Positions 14,884 through 22,780 of a DNA stretch of 41,783 nucleotides are shown here, one piece after another. Numbering within the stretch: the first letter of the stretch is position 1; each line of letters starts with the position of its first letter. Under the pieces are notes generated by a model that was not told the origin of the DNA, ran no database searches, and saw nothing but the letters and a program-made list of their open reading frames with translations. The stretch is from Streptomyces tropicalis (GTDB taxonomy: Bacteria; Actinomycetota; Actinomycetes; Streptomycetales; Streptomycetaceae). The position numbers and the translations under genes are program-made. Location of the stretch: positions 1 through 41,783 of the forward strand of contig NZ_JARJBB010000028.1 of assembly GCF_029269835.1 (NCBI RefSeq), read 5' to 3'.

Positions 14884-16521
14884 ATGACTGCCACCCTCGT
14901 CGCCAAGAACCTCGCCGCCGGGCACGGCGACCGCTCCCTGTTCAGCGGGCTGGACCTCGTCGTCGCCCCCGGGGACGTGATCGGGCTCGTCGGTGCCAAC
15001 GGCGCCGGCAAGTCCACGCTGCTGCGGCTGCTGGCCGGGCTCAGCGCGCCCGAGCAGGGCGAGCTCAGCCTGTCGCCGCCCGCCGCGACCGTCGGCCACC
15101 TGCCGCAGGAGCCGGAGCGCCGGCCGGGCGAGACGGTGCGCGCGTTCCTCGCCCGCCGCACCGGCGTCGCCGAGGCCCAGAGGGTGATGGACGACGCCAC
15201 CCAGGCCCTGGTGGACGGGGCCCCGGGCGCCGACGACTCCTACGCGGCCGCTCTGGAGCGCTGGCTCGCGCTCGGCGGCGCCGACCTCGACGAACGGGCC
15301 GACGAGGTCGCCGACTCCCTCGGCCTCGCCGTCGACCTGGACCAGCCGATGACCGCCCTCTCCGGCGGCCAGGCCGCCCGCGCGGGCCTCGCCTCCCTCC
15401 TGCTGTCCCGCTACGACGTCTTCCTCCTCGACGAGCCCACCAACGACCTCGACCTCGACGGCCTGGAGCGCCTGGAGCGGTTCGTCGGCGGACTGCGCGC
15501 CGGCACGGTCGTCGTCAGCCACGACCGCGAGTTCCTCACCCGTACCGTCACCAAGGTCCTCGAACTCGACCTCGCCCAGAGCCGGATCACCCTGTACGGC
15601 GGCGGGTACGGGGCCTACCTCGAGGAGCGCGAGGTGGCCCGCCGGCACGCCCGCGACGACTACGAGGAGTACGCGGCCAAGTGGACCGCCCTGCAGGAGC
15701 GGGCGCAGACCCAGCGCTCCTGGATGGACAAGGGCGTCAAGAACGCCCGCCGCAAGGCCGGCGACAACGACAAGATCGGCCGCAAGTTCCGCAGCGAGGC
15801 CAGCGAGAAGCAGGCGGCGAAGGCCCGCCAGACCCAGCGCCTCATCGAACGCCTCGACGTGGTCGAGGAGCCGCGCAAGGAGTGGGACCTGCGGATGGAG
15901 ATCGCCGCGGCCCCGCGCTCGGGCGCCGTCGTCGCCACCCTCCGCGACGCCGAGGTGCGGCGCGGCGGCTTCGTGCTCGGCCCGGTGACCCTCCAGCTCG
16001 ACTGGGCGGACCGGGTGGCCGTCACCGGGGCCAACGGCTCCGGCAAGTCCACCCTGCTGGCCGCGCTGCTCGGCCGGATCCCGGTGGACGCCGGGCACGC
16101 CGCGCTCGGTTCCGGTGTCGTCGTCGGGGAGGTCGACCAGGCCCGCCGGCTCTTCCACGGCCCCGAGTCGCTGCTCGACGCCTTCTGCGCGGCCGTTCCT
16201 GACACCGAGCCGGCCGACGTCCGCACCCTGCTCGCCAAGTTCGGCCTGAAGGCGGACCACGTGCTGCGCCCGGCGGCCACGCTGTCCCCGGGCGAGCGCA
16301 CCCGGGCCGCCCTCGCCCTCCTCCAGGGCCGGGGCGTGAACCTCCTGGTCCTGGACGAGCCGACCAACCACCTCGACCTGCCCGCCATCGAGCAGCTGGA
16401 GTCCGCCCTGGACGGCTACCCGGGCACGCTGCTCCTGGTCACCCACGACCGCCGGATGCTGGACGCGGTCCACGTGACCCGCCGGCTGGAGGTCGCGGAC
16501 GGCAAGGTGACCGAGCGGTAG
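14884..16521 (+). CDS. ABC-F family ATPase (ribosome-associated, non-transporter)
   Basis: This 545-aa soluble protein has two ATP-binding cassettes on one chain and no membrane segments. The first has Walker A GANGAGKST (37-45), signature LSGGQAARAG and Walker B VFLLDEPTNDLDL. The second has GANGSGKST, signature LSPGERTRAA and LLVLDEPTNHLDL. The charged linker between them (about residues 245-330, including WMDKGVKNARRKAGDNDKIG) is the P-site tRNA interaction motif region of the ABC-F class. Members act at the ribosomal E site: some protect against antibiotics, others are housekeeping factors such as EttA. This type is common in actinomycetes and the sequence does not tell which. ATG 14884 is preferred because the much longer upstream frame is a shadow of the S15 gene. 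It is transcribed alone and ends facing a convergent gene. Confidence 0.88.
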   Translation: MTATLVAKNLAAGHGDRSLFSGLDLVVAPGDVIGLVGANGAGKSTLLRLLAGLSAPEQGELSLSPPAATVGHLPQEPERRPGETVRAFLARRTGVAEAQRVMDDATQALVDGAPGADDSYAAALERWLALGGADLDERADEVADSLGLAVDLDQPMTALSGGQAARAGLASLLLSRYDVFLLDEPTNDLDLDGLERLERFVGGLRAGTVVVSHDREFLTRTVTKVLELDLAQSRITLYGGGYGAYLEEREVARRHARDDYEEYAAKWTALQERAQTQRSWMDKGVKNARRKAGDNDKIGRKFRSEASEKQAAKARQTQRLIERLDVVEEPRKEWDLRMEIAAAPRSGAVVATLRDAEVRRGGFVLGPVTLQLDWADRVAVTGANGSGKSTLLAALLGRIPVDAGHAALGSGVVVGEVDQARRLFHGPESLLDAFCAAVPDTEPADVRTLLAKFGLKADHVLRPAATLSPGERTRAALALLQGRGVNLLVLDEPTNHLDLPAIEQLESALDGYPGTLLLVTHDRRMLDAVHVTRRLEVADGKVTER

Positions 16522-16529
16522 GGCCCTTA

Positions 16530-16566
16530 CCGCCCGGGACCGGGCCGGATCGACCGGGCCGGGCGG
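16530..16566. terminator. Terminator hairpin between convergent genes
   Basis: CCGCCCGG (16530-16537) pairs with CCGGGCGG (16559-16566), with further G/C pairing inside. It fills the 65-bp gap between two genes that end toward each other, so it probably stops transcription from both sides. Confidence 0.5.
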
Positions 16567-16586
16567 CGGAGCGTGCGAGCCCCGTG

Positions 16587-17153
16587 TCAGGCCCCCAGCC
16601 GGGTGGCGAGCTGCGGGTAGTCGGCGACGCAGCCGTCCGCGTCGATCTCCAGATCGCTGGTGAAGCCGCCGGAGGCGTAGCGCACCCGCGCGCCCCGGTC
16701 CGTGCGGGCGAGGTGGGTGTAGGTCTGCCGGGACGGCAGCACGGCCAGGTCGGGCACGGACACCCAGGCCATCAGGAACTCCCGCTCGCCGGGACCCCGG
16801 TGCAGGCCGTGCCGGAGCACGGGCATGGTGTTGGTGAGCGGGCACAGCCCCAGGTCGCAGTCCAGCGCGCCGGTGACCTCCGGCAGCGGCGCGCCGTTCG
16901 CCGTCCACCCGCCGGAGCCGTCGTGCCGCAGGTCCAGGGACCGGGTCGGCCCCGCGGACGCGACCGTGACGAGGAGCCGGCGGGTCACCCAGTCCTCAGC
17001 CGTCTCCAGCGCGTAGTCGACCCAGTAGGGCTCCGGCGCCGTGGCCACCGCCCGGCCGTGCGCGCGCAGGCTGCGGCGGCCGAACTCGATCCAGGCGGTG
17101 CCGTATCCGCGGCCCGCGGTGACGTCCCAGGTGATGACGCGTGTCGTCGGCAT
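16587..17153 (-). CDS. Putative glycolipid-binding family protein
   Basis: This 188-aa soluble protein resembles the family named 'putative glycolipid-binding' (PF06475, Pseudomonas PA1994-like). That fold is a beta-barrel related to the lipoprotein localisation factors LolA/LolB. Recognisable pieces are GYGTAWIEFG near the start, 'YALETAEDWVTRRLLVTV', 'LDLRHDGSGGWTANG', 'GALDCDLGLCPLTNTMPVLR', 'SRQTYTHL' and the closing 'FTSDLEIDADGCVADYPQLA'. There is no signal peptide, and the molecular function of the family is not established. It is convergent with the ABC-F gene and 68 bases downstream of the tex start-to-stop unit, which reads in the same direction but ends before it begins, so independent transcription is likely. 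Confidence 0.75.
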   Translation of the reverse strand: MPTTRVITWDVTAGRGYGTAWIEFGRRSLRAHGRAVATAPEPYWVDYALETAEDWVTRRLLVTVASAGPTRSLDLRHDGSGGWTANGAPLPEVTGALDCDLGLCPLTNTMPVLRHGLHRGPGEREFLMAWVSVPDLAVLPSRQTYTHLARTDRGARVRYASGGFTSDLEIDADGCVADYPQLATRLGA

Positions 17154-17221
17154 GCCGTCACCCTACGGGCGGGCCGGGCCCGGACCCCCGTGGTGGAGCG
17201 GGGAGTCCGGGCCCGGACGGC

Positions 17222-19651
17222 TCAGCGGCCGCCGTTGTTCCTGCCGAGCAGGCCCGCGCGCCGCAGCGCGTCGGCCATGGCGCTGTTCGCGGGCGGAGCC
17301 GGCTGGCGCCCGCCGCCCTGCCGCCCGCCGCCCTGACCGCCGCCGCTCTGCCCGCCGCCGCTCTGCCCGCCCCGGTTCTGCCCGCCGCGGGGCTGGCGCT
17401 GCTGCGGCGGGCGTCCGCCGCGCCGGCGGCCCTCGCCCCCGCCGCCCTGCTGCCGCTCCTGCGGCGCCGCCGCCTCGTCGTCCAGGCGCAGCGTCAGGGA
17501 GATCCGCTTGCGCGGGATGTCGACGTCCAGCACCTTCACCTTGACGATGTCGCCGGGCTTGGCGACCTCGCGGGGGTCCTTCACGAAGGTCCTCGACATC
17601 GCCGACACGTGCACCAGGCCGTCCTGGTGGACGCCGACGTCCACGAACGCGCCGAACGCGGCCACGTTGGTGACGACGCCCTCCAGGACCATGCCCGCCG
17701 ACAGGTCCGAGATCTTCTCCACGCCCTCCTTGAAGGTGGCCGTGCGGAAGCCGGGACGCGGGTCGCGCCCCGGCTTCTCCAGCTCCTTGAGGATGTCGGA
17801 GACCGTCGGCAGACCGAAGCTGTCGTCCACGAAGTCGCCGGGCTTCAGGGAGCGCAGCATCCCCGTGTTGCCGATCAGCGACGCCACCTCCTGGCCCGTG
17901 GTGCTCACCATCCGCCGCACCACCGGATACGCCTCGGGGTGGACGCTGGAGGAGTCCAGCGGGTCGTCGCCGCCGCGGATCCGCAGGAAGCCCGCGCACT
18001 GCTCGAACGCCTTCGGGCCGAGCCGTGACACGCCCTTCAGCTGGGCCCGGGACAGGAAGGGGCCGTTGGCGTCGCGGTGCGCCACGATGTTCTCCGCGAG
18101 GCCGGAGGTGATGCCCGACACCCGCGCGAGCAGCGGGACGGACGCCGTGTTGACGTCCACGCCCACGCCGTTGACGCAGTCCTCGACGACCGCGTCCAGC
18201 GACCGGGACAGCTTCACCTCGGACAGGTCGTGCTGGTACTGGCCGACACCGATCGACTTGGGGTCGATCTTCACCAGCTCCGCCAGCGGGTCCTGCAGCC
18301 GGCGGGCGATGGAGACCGCCCCGCGCAGCGACACGTCCATGTCCGGAAGCTCCTGCGAGGCGTAGGCGGAGGCCGAGTAGACCGACGCGCCCGCCTCGGA
18401 CACCATCACCTTGGTGAGCTTCAGCTCCGGGTGCTTCGCGAGCAGTTCACCGGCGAGCCGGTCGGTCTCCCGGGACGCCGTGCCGTTGCCGATCGCGATC
18501 AGCTCGACCGCGTGCTCCTTCGCCAGCCGGGCCAGCTTCGCCAGCGCCTCGTCCCAGCGGTTGGCCGGGACGTGCGGGTGGATGACGTCCGTCGCCACGG
18601 CCTTGCCCGTCGCGTCGACCACGGCCACCTTCACCCCGGTGCGGAAGCCGGGGTCCAGACCCAGCGTGGCGCGGGTGCCGGCCGGTGCGGCGAGCAGCAG
18701 GTCGCGCAGGTTCGCCGCGAAGACGTCCACCGCCTCGTCCTCGGCGGCGGTGCGCAGTCGCAGCCTCAGGTCGATGCCGAGGTGCACGAGGATGCGGGTG
18801 CGCCACGCCCAGCGGACCGTGTCGGCCAGCCACTTGTCGCCCGGCCTGCCGCGGTCGGCGATCCCGAAGCGGTGCGCCACGATCCCCTCGTACGAGGACG
18901 GGCCGTCGGCCTGCTCCTCGGGCTCCAGGACGAGGTCCAGGACCTCCTCCTTCTCCCCGCGCAGCATCGCGAGGATCCGGTGCGAGGGCAGCTCGGTGAA
19001 GGGCTCGGCGAAGTCGAAGTAGTCGGCGAACTTGGCTCCCGCCTCCTCCTTGCCCTCGCGTACCCTGGCGGCCAGCCGCCCGCGCCCCCACATGCGCTCG
19101 CGCAGCTCGCCGATGAGGTCGGCGTCCTCGGAGAACCGCTCGGTGAGGACGGCCCGCGCGCCGTCCAGCGCGGCCTGCGGGTCGGCGACGCCCTTGTCGG
19201 CGTCGACGAAGGCGGCGGCCGCCGCGAGCGGCTCCACCGACGGGTCGCCGAGCAGCCCCTCGGCCAGCGGCTCCAGGCCCGCCTCGCGGGCGATCTGGGC
19301 CTTGGTGCGGCGCTTCGGCTTGAACGGCAGGTAGATGTCCTCCAGCCGGGCCTTGGTCCCGGCCTCCCGGATCCGCGCCTCCAGCTCGTCGGTGAGCTTG
19401 CCCTGCTCGCGCACCGACTCCAGGATCGCCGTCCGCCGGTCCTCCAGCTCCCGCAGATAGCGCAGCCGCTCCTCGACCGTGCGCAGCTGCGCGTCGTCGA
19501 GCATCTCGGTCGCTTCCTTGCGGTAGCGGGCGATGAAGGGCACCGTCGAACCGCCGTCCAGCAGTTCCACGGCGGCCTTGACCTGCCGCTCCCGTACGCC
19601 GAGTTCCTCGGCGATCCTGCCTTCGATGGACCCTGCGAGGGGTGTCGTCAC
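17222..19651 (-). CDS. tex: Tex-family RNA-binding S1 protein with glycine-arginine-rich tail
   Basis: This 809-aa protein has the full Tex order. An N-terminal helical domain holds VPFIARYRKEATEMLDDAQL, then comes a YqgF/RNase H-like domain (ATLGLDPGFRTGVKVAVVDA), tandem helix-hairpin-helix motifs (NGVGVDVNTASVPLLARVSG, 'LKGVSRLGPKAFEQCAGFLR') and an S1 domain (GMVLEGVVTNVAAFGAFVDV). Tex is a cytoplasmic RNA-binding factor affecting transcription and RNA stability. The last 80 or so residues are unusual: a low-complexity tail of Gly, Gln and Arg with repeated GGQSGGGQ units, ending in MADALRRAGLLGRNNGGR. GTG 19651 is chosen because homologues begin near T-T-P-L-A-G-S and GGAGAAGG lies upstream, though the spacing is long. 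It is transcribed alone. Confidence 0.92.
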   Translation of the reverse strand: MTTPLAGSIEGRIAEELGVRERQVKAAVELLDGGSTVPFIARYRKEATEMLDDAQLRTVEERLRYLRELEDRRTAILESVREQGKLTDELEARIREAGTKARLEDIYLPFKPKRRTKAQIAREAGLEPLAEGLLGDPSVEPLAAAAAFVDADKGVADPQAALDGARAVLTERFSEDADLIGELRERMWGRGRLAARVREGKEEAGAKFADYFDFAEPFTELPSHRILAMLRGEKEEVLDLVLEPEEQADGPSSYEGIVAHRFGIADRGRPGDKWLADTVRWAWRTRILVHLGIDLRLRLRTAAEDEAVDVFAANLRDLLLAAPAGTRATLGLDPGFRTGVKVAVVDATGKAVATDVIHPHVPANRWDEALAKLARLAKEHAVELIAIGNGTASRETDRLAGELLAKHPELKLTKVMVSEAGASVYSASAYASQELPDMDVSLRGAVSIARRLQDPLAELVKIDPKSIGVGQYQHDLSEVKLSRSLDAVVEDCVNGVGVDVNTASVPLLARVSGITSGLAENIVAHRDANGPFLSRAQLKGVSRLGPKAFEQCAGFLRIRGGDDPLDSSSVHPEAYPVVRRMVSTTGQEVASLIGNTGMLRSLKPGDFVDDSFGLPTVSDILKELEKPGRDPRPGFRTATFKEGVEKISDLSAGMVLEGVVTNVAAFGAFVDVGVHQDGLVHVSAMSRTFVKDPREVAKPGDIVKVKVLDVDIPRKRISLTLRLDDEAAAPQERQQGGGGEGRRRGGRPPQQRQPRGGQNRGGQSGGGQSGGGQGGGRQGGGRQPAPPANSAMADALRRAGLLGRNNGGR

Positions 19652-19915
19652 GATCGCGTACCGCCTTCTCCACTTCGGGTTGCGCGGCAATTGTGGCAGG
19701 CGGGACCGACACCGGGTGAGCAGGGCGCCCCCGGCGGGGCGCATTCCGCGGCCGCTCGCCCCGCCCCGCGCACCCGGCGCCCGTCCCGTACGCTCCCGCC
19801 GGCCGGGCGCGCCCCCGCGCCGCCGGACGCGCCCGGGGCCGTCCGACGTCGCGCCCGCGCACCGGGCCGCCAGGAGCCGGGGACGGGCCGCGCCGCGCCG
19901 ATCCGGGGGACCCGC

Positions 19916-20519
19916 AGGCGGATCGCGATCGCCGTCCACGACGGATGCACCGCACGCGACGCCGTCGGCCCGTACGAGACCCTGTCCCGGCTGCCGGCTG
20001 CCGGCACCGTCTTCGCCGCCGAGCGCCCCGGCGAGGTCCGGTCGGATGCCCGGGGCCCTCGGCGGCGTCGCCGACCGGAGTCTCGACGAGGTGCCGCGGC
20101 CCGACGTGCCGGTCGTTCCGAGCGGTCCCGGCCAGAGCGCCCTGACGGAGCACCGGCCGCTCCCGGACCGGCTGCGCGCGGCGGCACGGCCTCCACCCGA
20201 GACGACCTCGGTGTGCACGGCCTCTCTAACTGCCGACCGCGGCCGGGCCGCTGCCGGGCCGTCGGGCGGCCTCCCACCGGCCGGCCCCCGGGCAGCTGCC
20301 CGCGTACGGCGCCGAACCGGCCGGGGAGCGGGCCGTCGGCGACGGCACGTACGTCACCGCGGCGGAGGTCTCCGGCGGCATCGACACGGCGCTGACCCTG
20401 CCGGCCGGATCGCGGGCGACGACCGCGCCCGGGCCGTCCGGCGCGCCGTCGAATACGCCCCGCGGCCGCCCTGCGACGCCGGGTCCCCGTACACGGCGCC
20501 CGCGCGCCCGGTGAGGAGC
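19916..20519 (+). pseudogene. Decayed DJ-1/PfpI (GATase1-like) family gene
   Basis: No intact gene lies between tex and the crotonase gene (19652-20537). Reading the plus strand with changes of frame recovers one continuous DJ-1/PfpI protein. It starts RIAIAVHDGCTARDAVGPYE...LSRLPAAG (19919-20050), shifts to GGVADRSLDEVPRPDVPVVP...TTSVCTAS with the cysteine elbow (20048-20228), then QLPAYGAEPAGERAVGDGTY...GGIDTALTL (20293-20400), and finally AGRIAGDDRARAVRRAVEYA...SPYTAPARPV (about 20401-20511). That is about 200 codons, the usual family length. The expected ATG position reads AGG (19916-19918), and the 20228-20292 stretch is badly eroded. It is a dead gene with at least three frameshifts. 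The 264 bases before it (19652-19915) are GC-rich with no recognised feature. Confidence 0.8.
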
Positions 20520-20537
20520 CGCGGGCGCGCAGCCGCC

Positions 20538-21293
20538 TCACTCCGCGGGGGGAACCGTCCAGTTGAACCGCGGGGGCCGGCGCTCCAGGAACGCGGCGAC
20601 GCCCTCCGCGGTGTCGCCCCCGGCGCGCGCCTGGCCCGTCCAGTGGGCGTCCCGGTCGGTGCGCCCGCCCGCGAACTCCTTCGCCGCGGCCTGCGTCAGC
20701 TGCGAGCGGGCGGTCAGGATCCCGGTGAACTCCGCCACGCGCTTGCCGAGTTCGCCCTCCGGCAGCACCTCGTCGACCAGCCCCGTACGCAGTGCACGCC
20801 CGGTGTCGATCAACTCACCGGAGAACAGGAGGTACTTGGCCGTCGCGGGGCCCACGAGGGAGACCAGCCGCCGGGTGGAGGAGGACGGGTACACGATCCC
20901 GAGCTTCGCCGGTGTCACCCCGAACAGCGCGCCCGTCTCGGCGAATCGCAGGTCGCACGCCGCCGCGAGCTGCGCCCCGCCGCCCACGCAGTGCCCGCGC
21001 ACGGCCGCCAGCGTCGGCTTCGGGAAGGCCGCGAGTGCCTCCTCGGCCAGCACCGCCAGCCGCTGCGCCTCCTCGGGCGATTCGCGCAGCGTGGAGATGT
21101 CGGCCCCGGAGCAGAAGGTCCCGCCCTCGCCGGTCAGCACGAGCGCCCGGACGCCACCGTCGGCCGCGAGGTCCGCGAGCAGGGGCGGCAGGGCCCGCCA
21201 CATCGCGGCCGTCATGGCGTTGCGCTTGGCCGGGTGGTGGACGACGACGGTGGCGACCCCGTCGGCGACGTCGTGCAGCAACTGCGGCTCCAT
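20538..21293 (-). CDS. Enoyl-CoA hydratase/isomerase (crotonase) family protein
   Basis: This 251-aa protein is a single crotonase domain. It has VHHPAKRNAMTAAMWRAL, the first oxyanion-hole loop GEGGTFCSGADISTLR, and the second, AAVRGHCVGGGAQLAAACDL. In 'GVTPAKLGIVYPSSSTRRL' the hydratase catalytic glutamate position before LG is replaced by lysine, as is common in crotonases with other activities. The reaction therefore cannot be assigned; hydration, isomerisation or hydrolysis of an acyl-CoA is possible. ATG 21293 is chosen because a -10 element lies seven bases upstream on the minus strand and the longer upstream frame is antisense to the HdeD-like gene. It is transcribed alone toward the decayed DJ-1 gene. 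Confidence 0.87.
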   Translation of the reverse strand: MEPQLLHDVADGVATVVVHHPAKRNAMTAAMWRALPPLLADLAADGGVRALVLTGEGGTFCSGADISTLRESPEEAQRLAVLAEEALAAFPKPTLAAVRGHCVGGGAQLAAACDLRFAETGALFGVTPAKLGIVYPSSSTRRLVSLVGPATAKYLLFSGELIDTGRALRTGLVDEVLPEGELGKRVAEFTGILTARSQLTQAAAKEFAGGRTDRDAHWTGQARAGGDTAEGVAAFLERRPPRFNWTVPPAE

Positions 21294-21300
21294 GGGCCGG

Positions 21301-21331
21301 ATGCTATCCGCCGGTCCACACGTTTGATCAA
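21301..21331 (-). promoter_or_regulatory. Leaderless promoter of the crotonase gene
   Basis: On the minus strand TTGATC (21331-21326) is followed 19 bases later by TAGCAT (21306-21301), and the ATG begins seven bases after that. No ribosome binding site is present, which fits a leaderless message. Confidence 0.5.
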
Positions 21332-21414
21332 GAAGGGCCGGGGGAGAGATACGACACGGCGGCTTCGGGGGCGCGGCAGGGGTTCCGGACCGGCCGGGCA
21401 CCGAGGAGGCGCTG

Positions 21415-21990
21415 ATGACCGGGCCCACCACCTCGCGGGGCGAGGCGGAGCGGCTGCGCCGCGGATTCGGCCGGCTCGCCGCGCTGGGGGCGGTCCTGGT
21501 CCTGGCCGGGCTCGTCGGGCTCGTCCACACCGGCCTCGCCGGTGCGACGTCCATGCTGCTCTTCGGCTGGCTGCTGCTGATCGGCGGCCTCGTGGGGCTG
21601 CTGCACGCCGTCCAGTCCCGGGACTCCGCCTTCTTCTGGCTCGGCGTCGTCGTCGCCGCGCTCAACCTGGCCGCCGGGATCGTCGTCGTCCGCGAGCCGC
21701 ACGCCACCGCCGCCGCGCTCACCATGTTCGCCGCGCTGCTGTTCCTGACGGCCGGCCTGTTCCGGGTCGTCGGCGCCGTGGTGGTGCGCGGCCCGCAGTT
21801 CGGCTGGACGCTGCTCGTGGGCGCCTTCGACCTGATGCTGGGGGTCCTGGTACTGGCCTCCTGGCCCGGCGGCCCGCGCGCCATCGGCTGCTTCTTCTCC
21901 CTCGCGCTGCTCTTCGACGGGCTCGGGCTGTTCGCCACCGGCTTCGGCGGCCGCCGCGTCGTCGGCCTGGTCGCCGACCGGACCGCCTGA
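21415..21990 (+). CDS. HdeD/DUF308-family membrane protein
   Basis: This 191-aa protein has six hydrophobic segments and a short basic N-terminus (SRGEAERLRRGFGRLAALGA). Repeated short glycine-rich helices such as MLLFGWLLLIGGLVGLLHAV, 'GVVVAALNLAAGIVVV', 'LLFLTAGLFRVVGAVVV' and 'LVGAFDLMLGVLVLASWP' are the hallmark of the HdeD acid-resistance/DUF308 family. The two halves look like a three-helix duplication. The role in actinomycetes is not established; the E. coli member is linked to acid stress at high cell density. ATG 21415 has a good ribosome binding site (GAGGAGG at about 21403-21409). It diverges from the crotonase gene and appears to stand alone. A GC-rich inverted repeat around 21998-22025 may be its terminator. 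Confidence 0.82.
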   Translation: MTGPTTSRGEAERLRRGFGRLAALGAVLVLAGLVGLVHTGLAGATSMLLFGWLLLIGGLVGLLHAVQSRDSAFFWLGVVVAALNLAAGIVVVREPHATAAALTMFAALLFLTAGLFRVVGAVVVRGPQFGWTLLVGAFDLMLGVLVLASWPGGPRAIGCFFSLALLFDGLGLFATGFGGRRVVGLVADRTA

Positions 21991-22256
21991 AGCGGGCCCG
22001 GGGCCGGGGGCGTGCGCCCCGGGGCCGGCCCGGCGCACTCCTCCGGCCGCGGCCGACGGCTGCGGCTCCTGCGCCGCACGGTTCAGGAAGGTGGCGCGGT
22101 GGCGACAGGACCGGTCCCACACGTGACCGTGTCATACGCACCCGGTCAGAAAGCGCTCTATACCAGCTGACTTCTGTTCAGCCGTTGGGGTCGGACCGGC
22201 GCAGTACCAACACTCGACGTGTGGTGACAATCGAGCGCGAGGGCGGCGACCCGACG

Positions 22257-22760
22257 ATGGACGGCCACGGGCGCGGTGACGGCTCGCGCCCCCAGGGCGG
22301 CGCGGGGGCACTCCCGGACGGCGGACCGCCGCGTCCGGCGCCGTACGAGGGCGTCTGGCGGTTCACCGCCCCGGCGGTCGACGCCTCGGTCCCGCAGGCC
22401 CGGCGCGCGGTGCGCGACCTGCTGGGGCGCCAGGGCGTGCCCGCCGGCGACGACCTGGCGTACGGCCTGCTGCTGATCGTCTCCGAGCTGGTCACCAATG
22501 CCGTGCGGCACGCGGCGGTGCTGTCGCCCATGCTCGCCGTGGAGGTCGCCGTCGGAGCGGAGTGGGTGCGGGTGTCGGTGGAGGACAACCACCCTTACCG
22601 CCCCACCGCCCTGGAGGCCGACCACGGCCGGACCGGAGGGCGCGGACTGCTCCTGGTCCGCGAGATCGCCCGCGAGGCCGGCGGCGTCTGCGACGTCGAG
22701 CACACGACGAGCGGCGGCAAGGTGATCTGGGCCGCCCTGCCACTGAGACCCCCGCACTGA
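22257..22760 (+). CDS. ATP-binding regulator, RsbW/SpoIIAB-like HATPase
   Basis: This 167-aa protein is a single GHKL ATPase domain of the anti-sigma-factor/serine kinase type abundant in Streptomyces. It has the N-box LLLIVSELVTNAVRHA, the G1 box as VRVSVEDNHPYRPT, and the G2 box as TGGRGLLLVREIA. The first 35 residues are a Gly/Pro-rich unstructured lead-in. No sigma factor, anti-anti-sigma factor or GPCR-like partner is next to it, so its target is unknown. ATG 22257 is chosen with a weak GAGGG site upstream; GTG codons at 22221 and 22224 are in frame but have no ribosome binding site. The 266-bp gap before it holds a possible -10 (TATACC near 22157) and nothing else certain. It ends convergently with idi, with the terminator spanning both stop codons. 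Confidence 0.8.
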   Translation: MDGHGRGDGSRPQGGAGALPDGGPPRPAPYEGVWRFTAPAVDASVPQARRAVRDLLGRQGVPAGDDLAYGLLLIVSELVTNAVRHAAVLSPMLAVEVAVGAEWVRVSVEDNHPYRPTALEADHGRTGGRGLLLVREIAREAGGVCDVEHTTSGGKVIWAALPLRPPH

Positions 22761-22780
22761 GCGGGGGCCGCCCGCGCTCA
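22758..22780. terminator. Two-way terminator containing both stop codons
   Basis: TGAGCG (22758-22763) pairs with CGCTCA (22775-22780), with GGG/CCC continuing the stem. The first arm starts with the ATPase stop TGA, and the second ends with the idi stop (TGA on the minus strand, 22780-22778). Confidence 0.55.

Noticed and set aside
12644..16908. Very long minus-strand frames opposite the S15 peptidase and ABC-F genes
   Set aside because: They lack any recognisable domain, and codon bias favours the plus-strand genes, whose catalytic motifs are complete.
17290..17400. Tandem repeat or CRISPR-like array
   Set aside because: The repeated bases encode the Gly/Gln/Arg tail of Tex in frame; there are no evenly spaced unique spacers.
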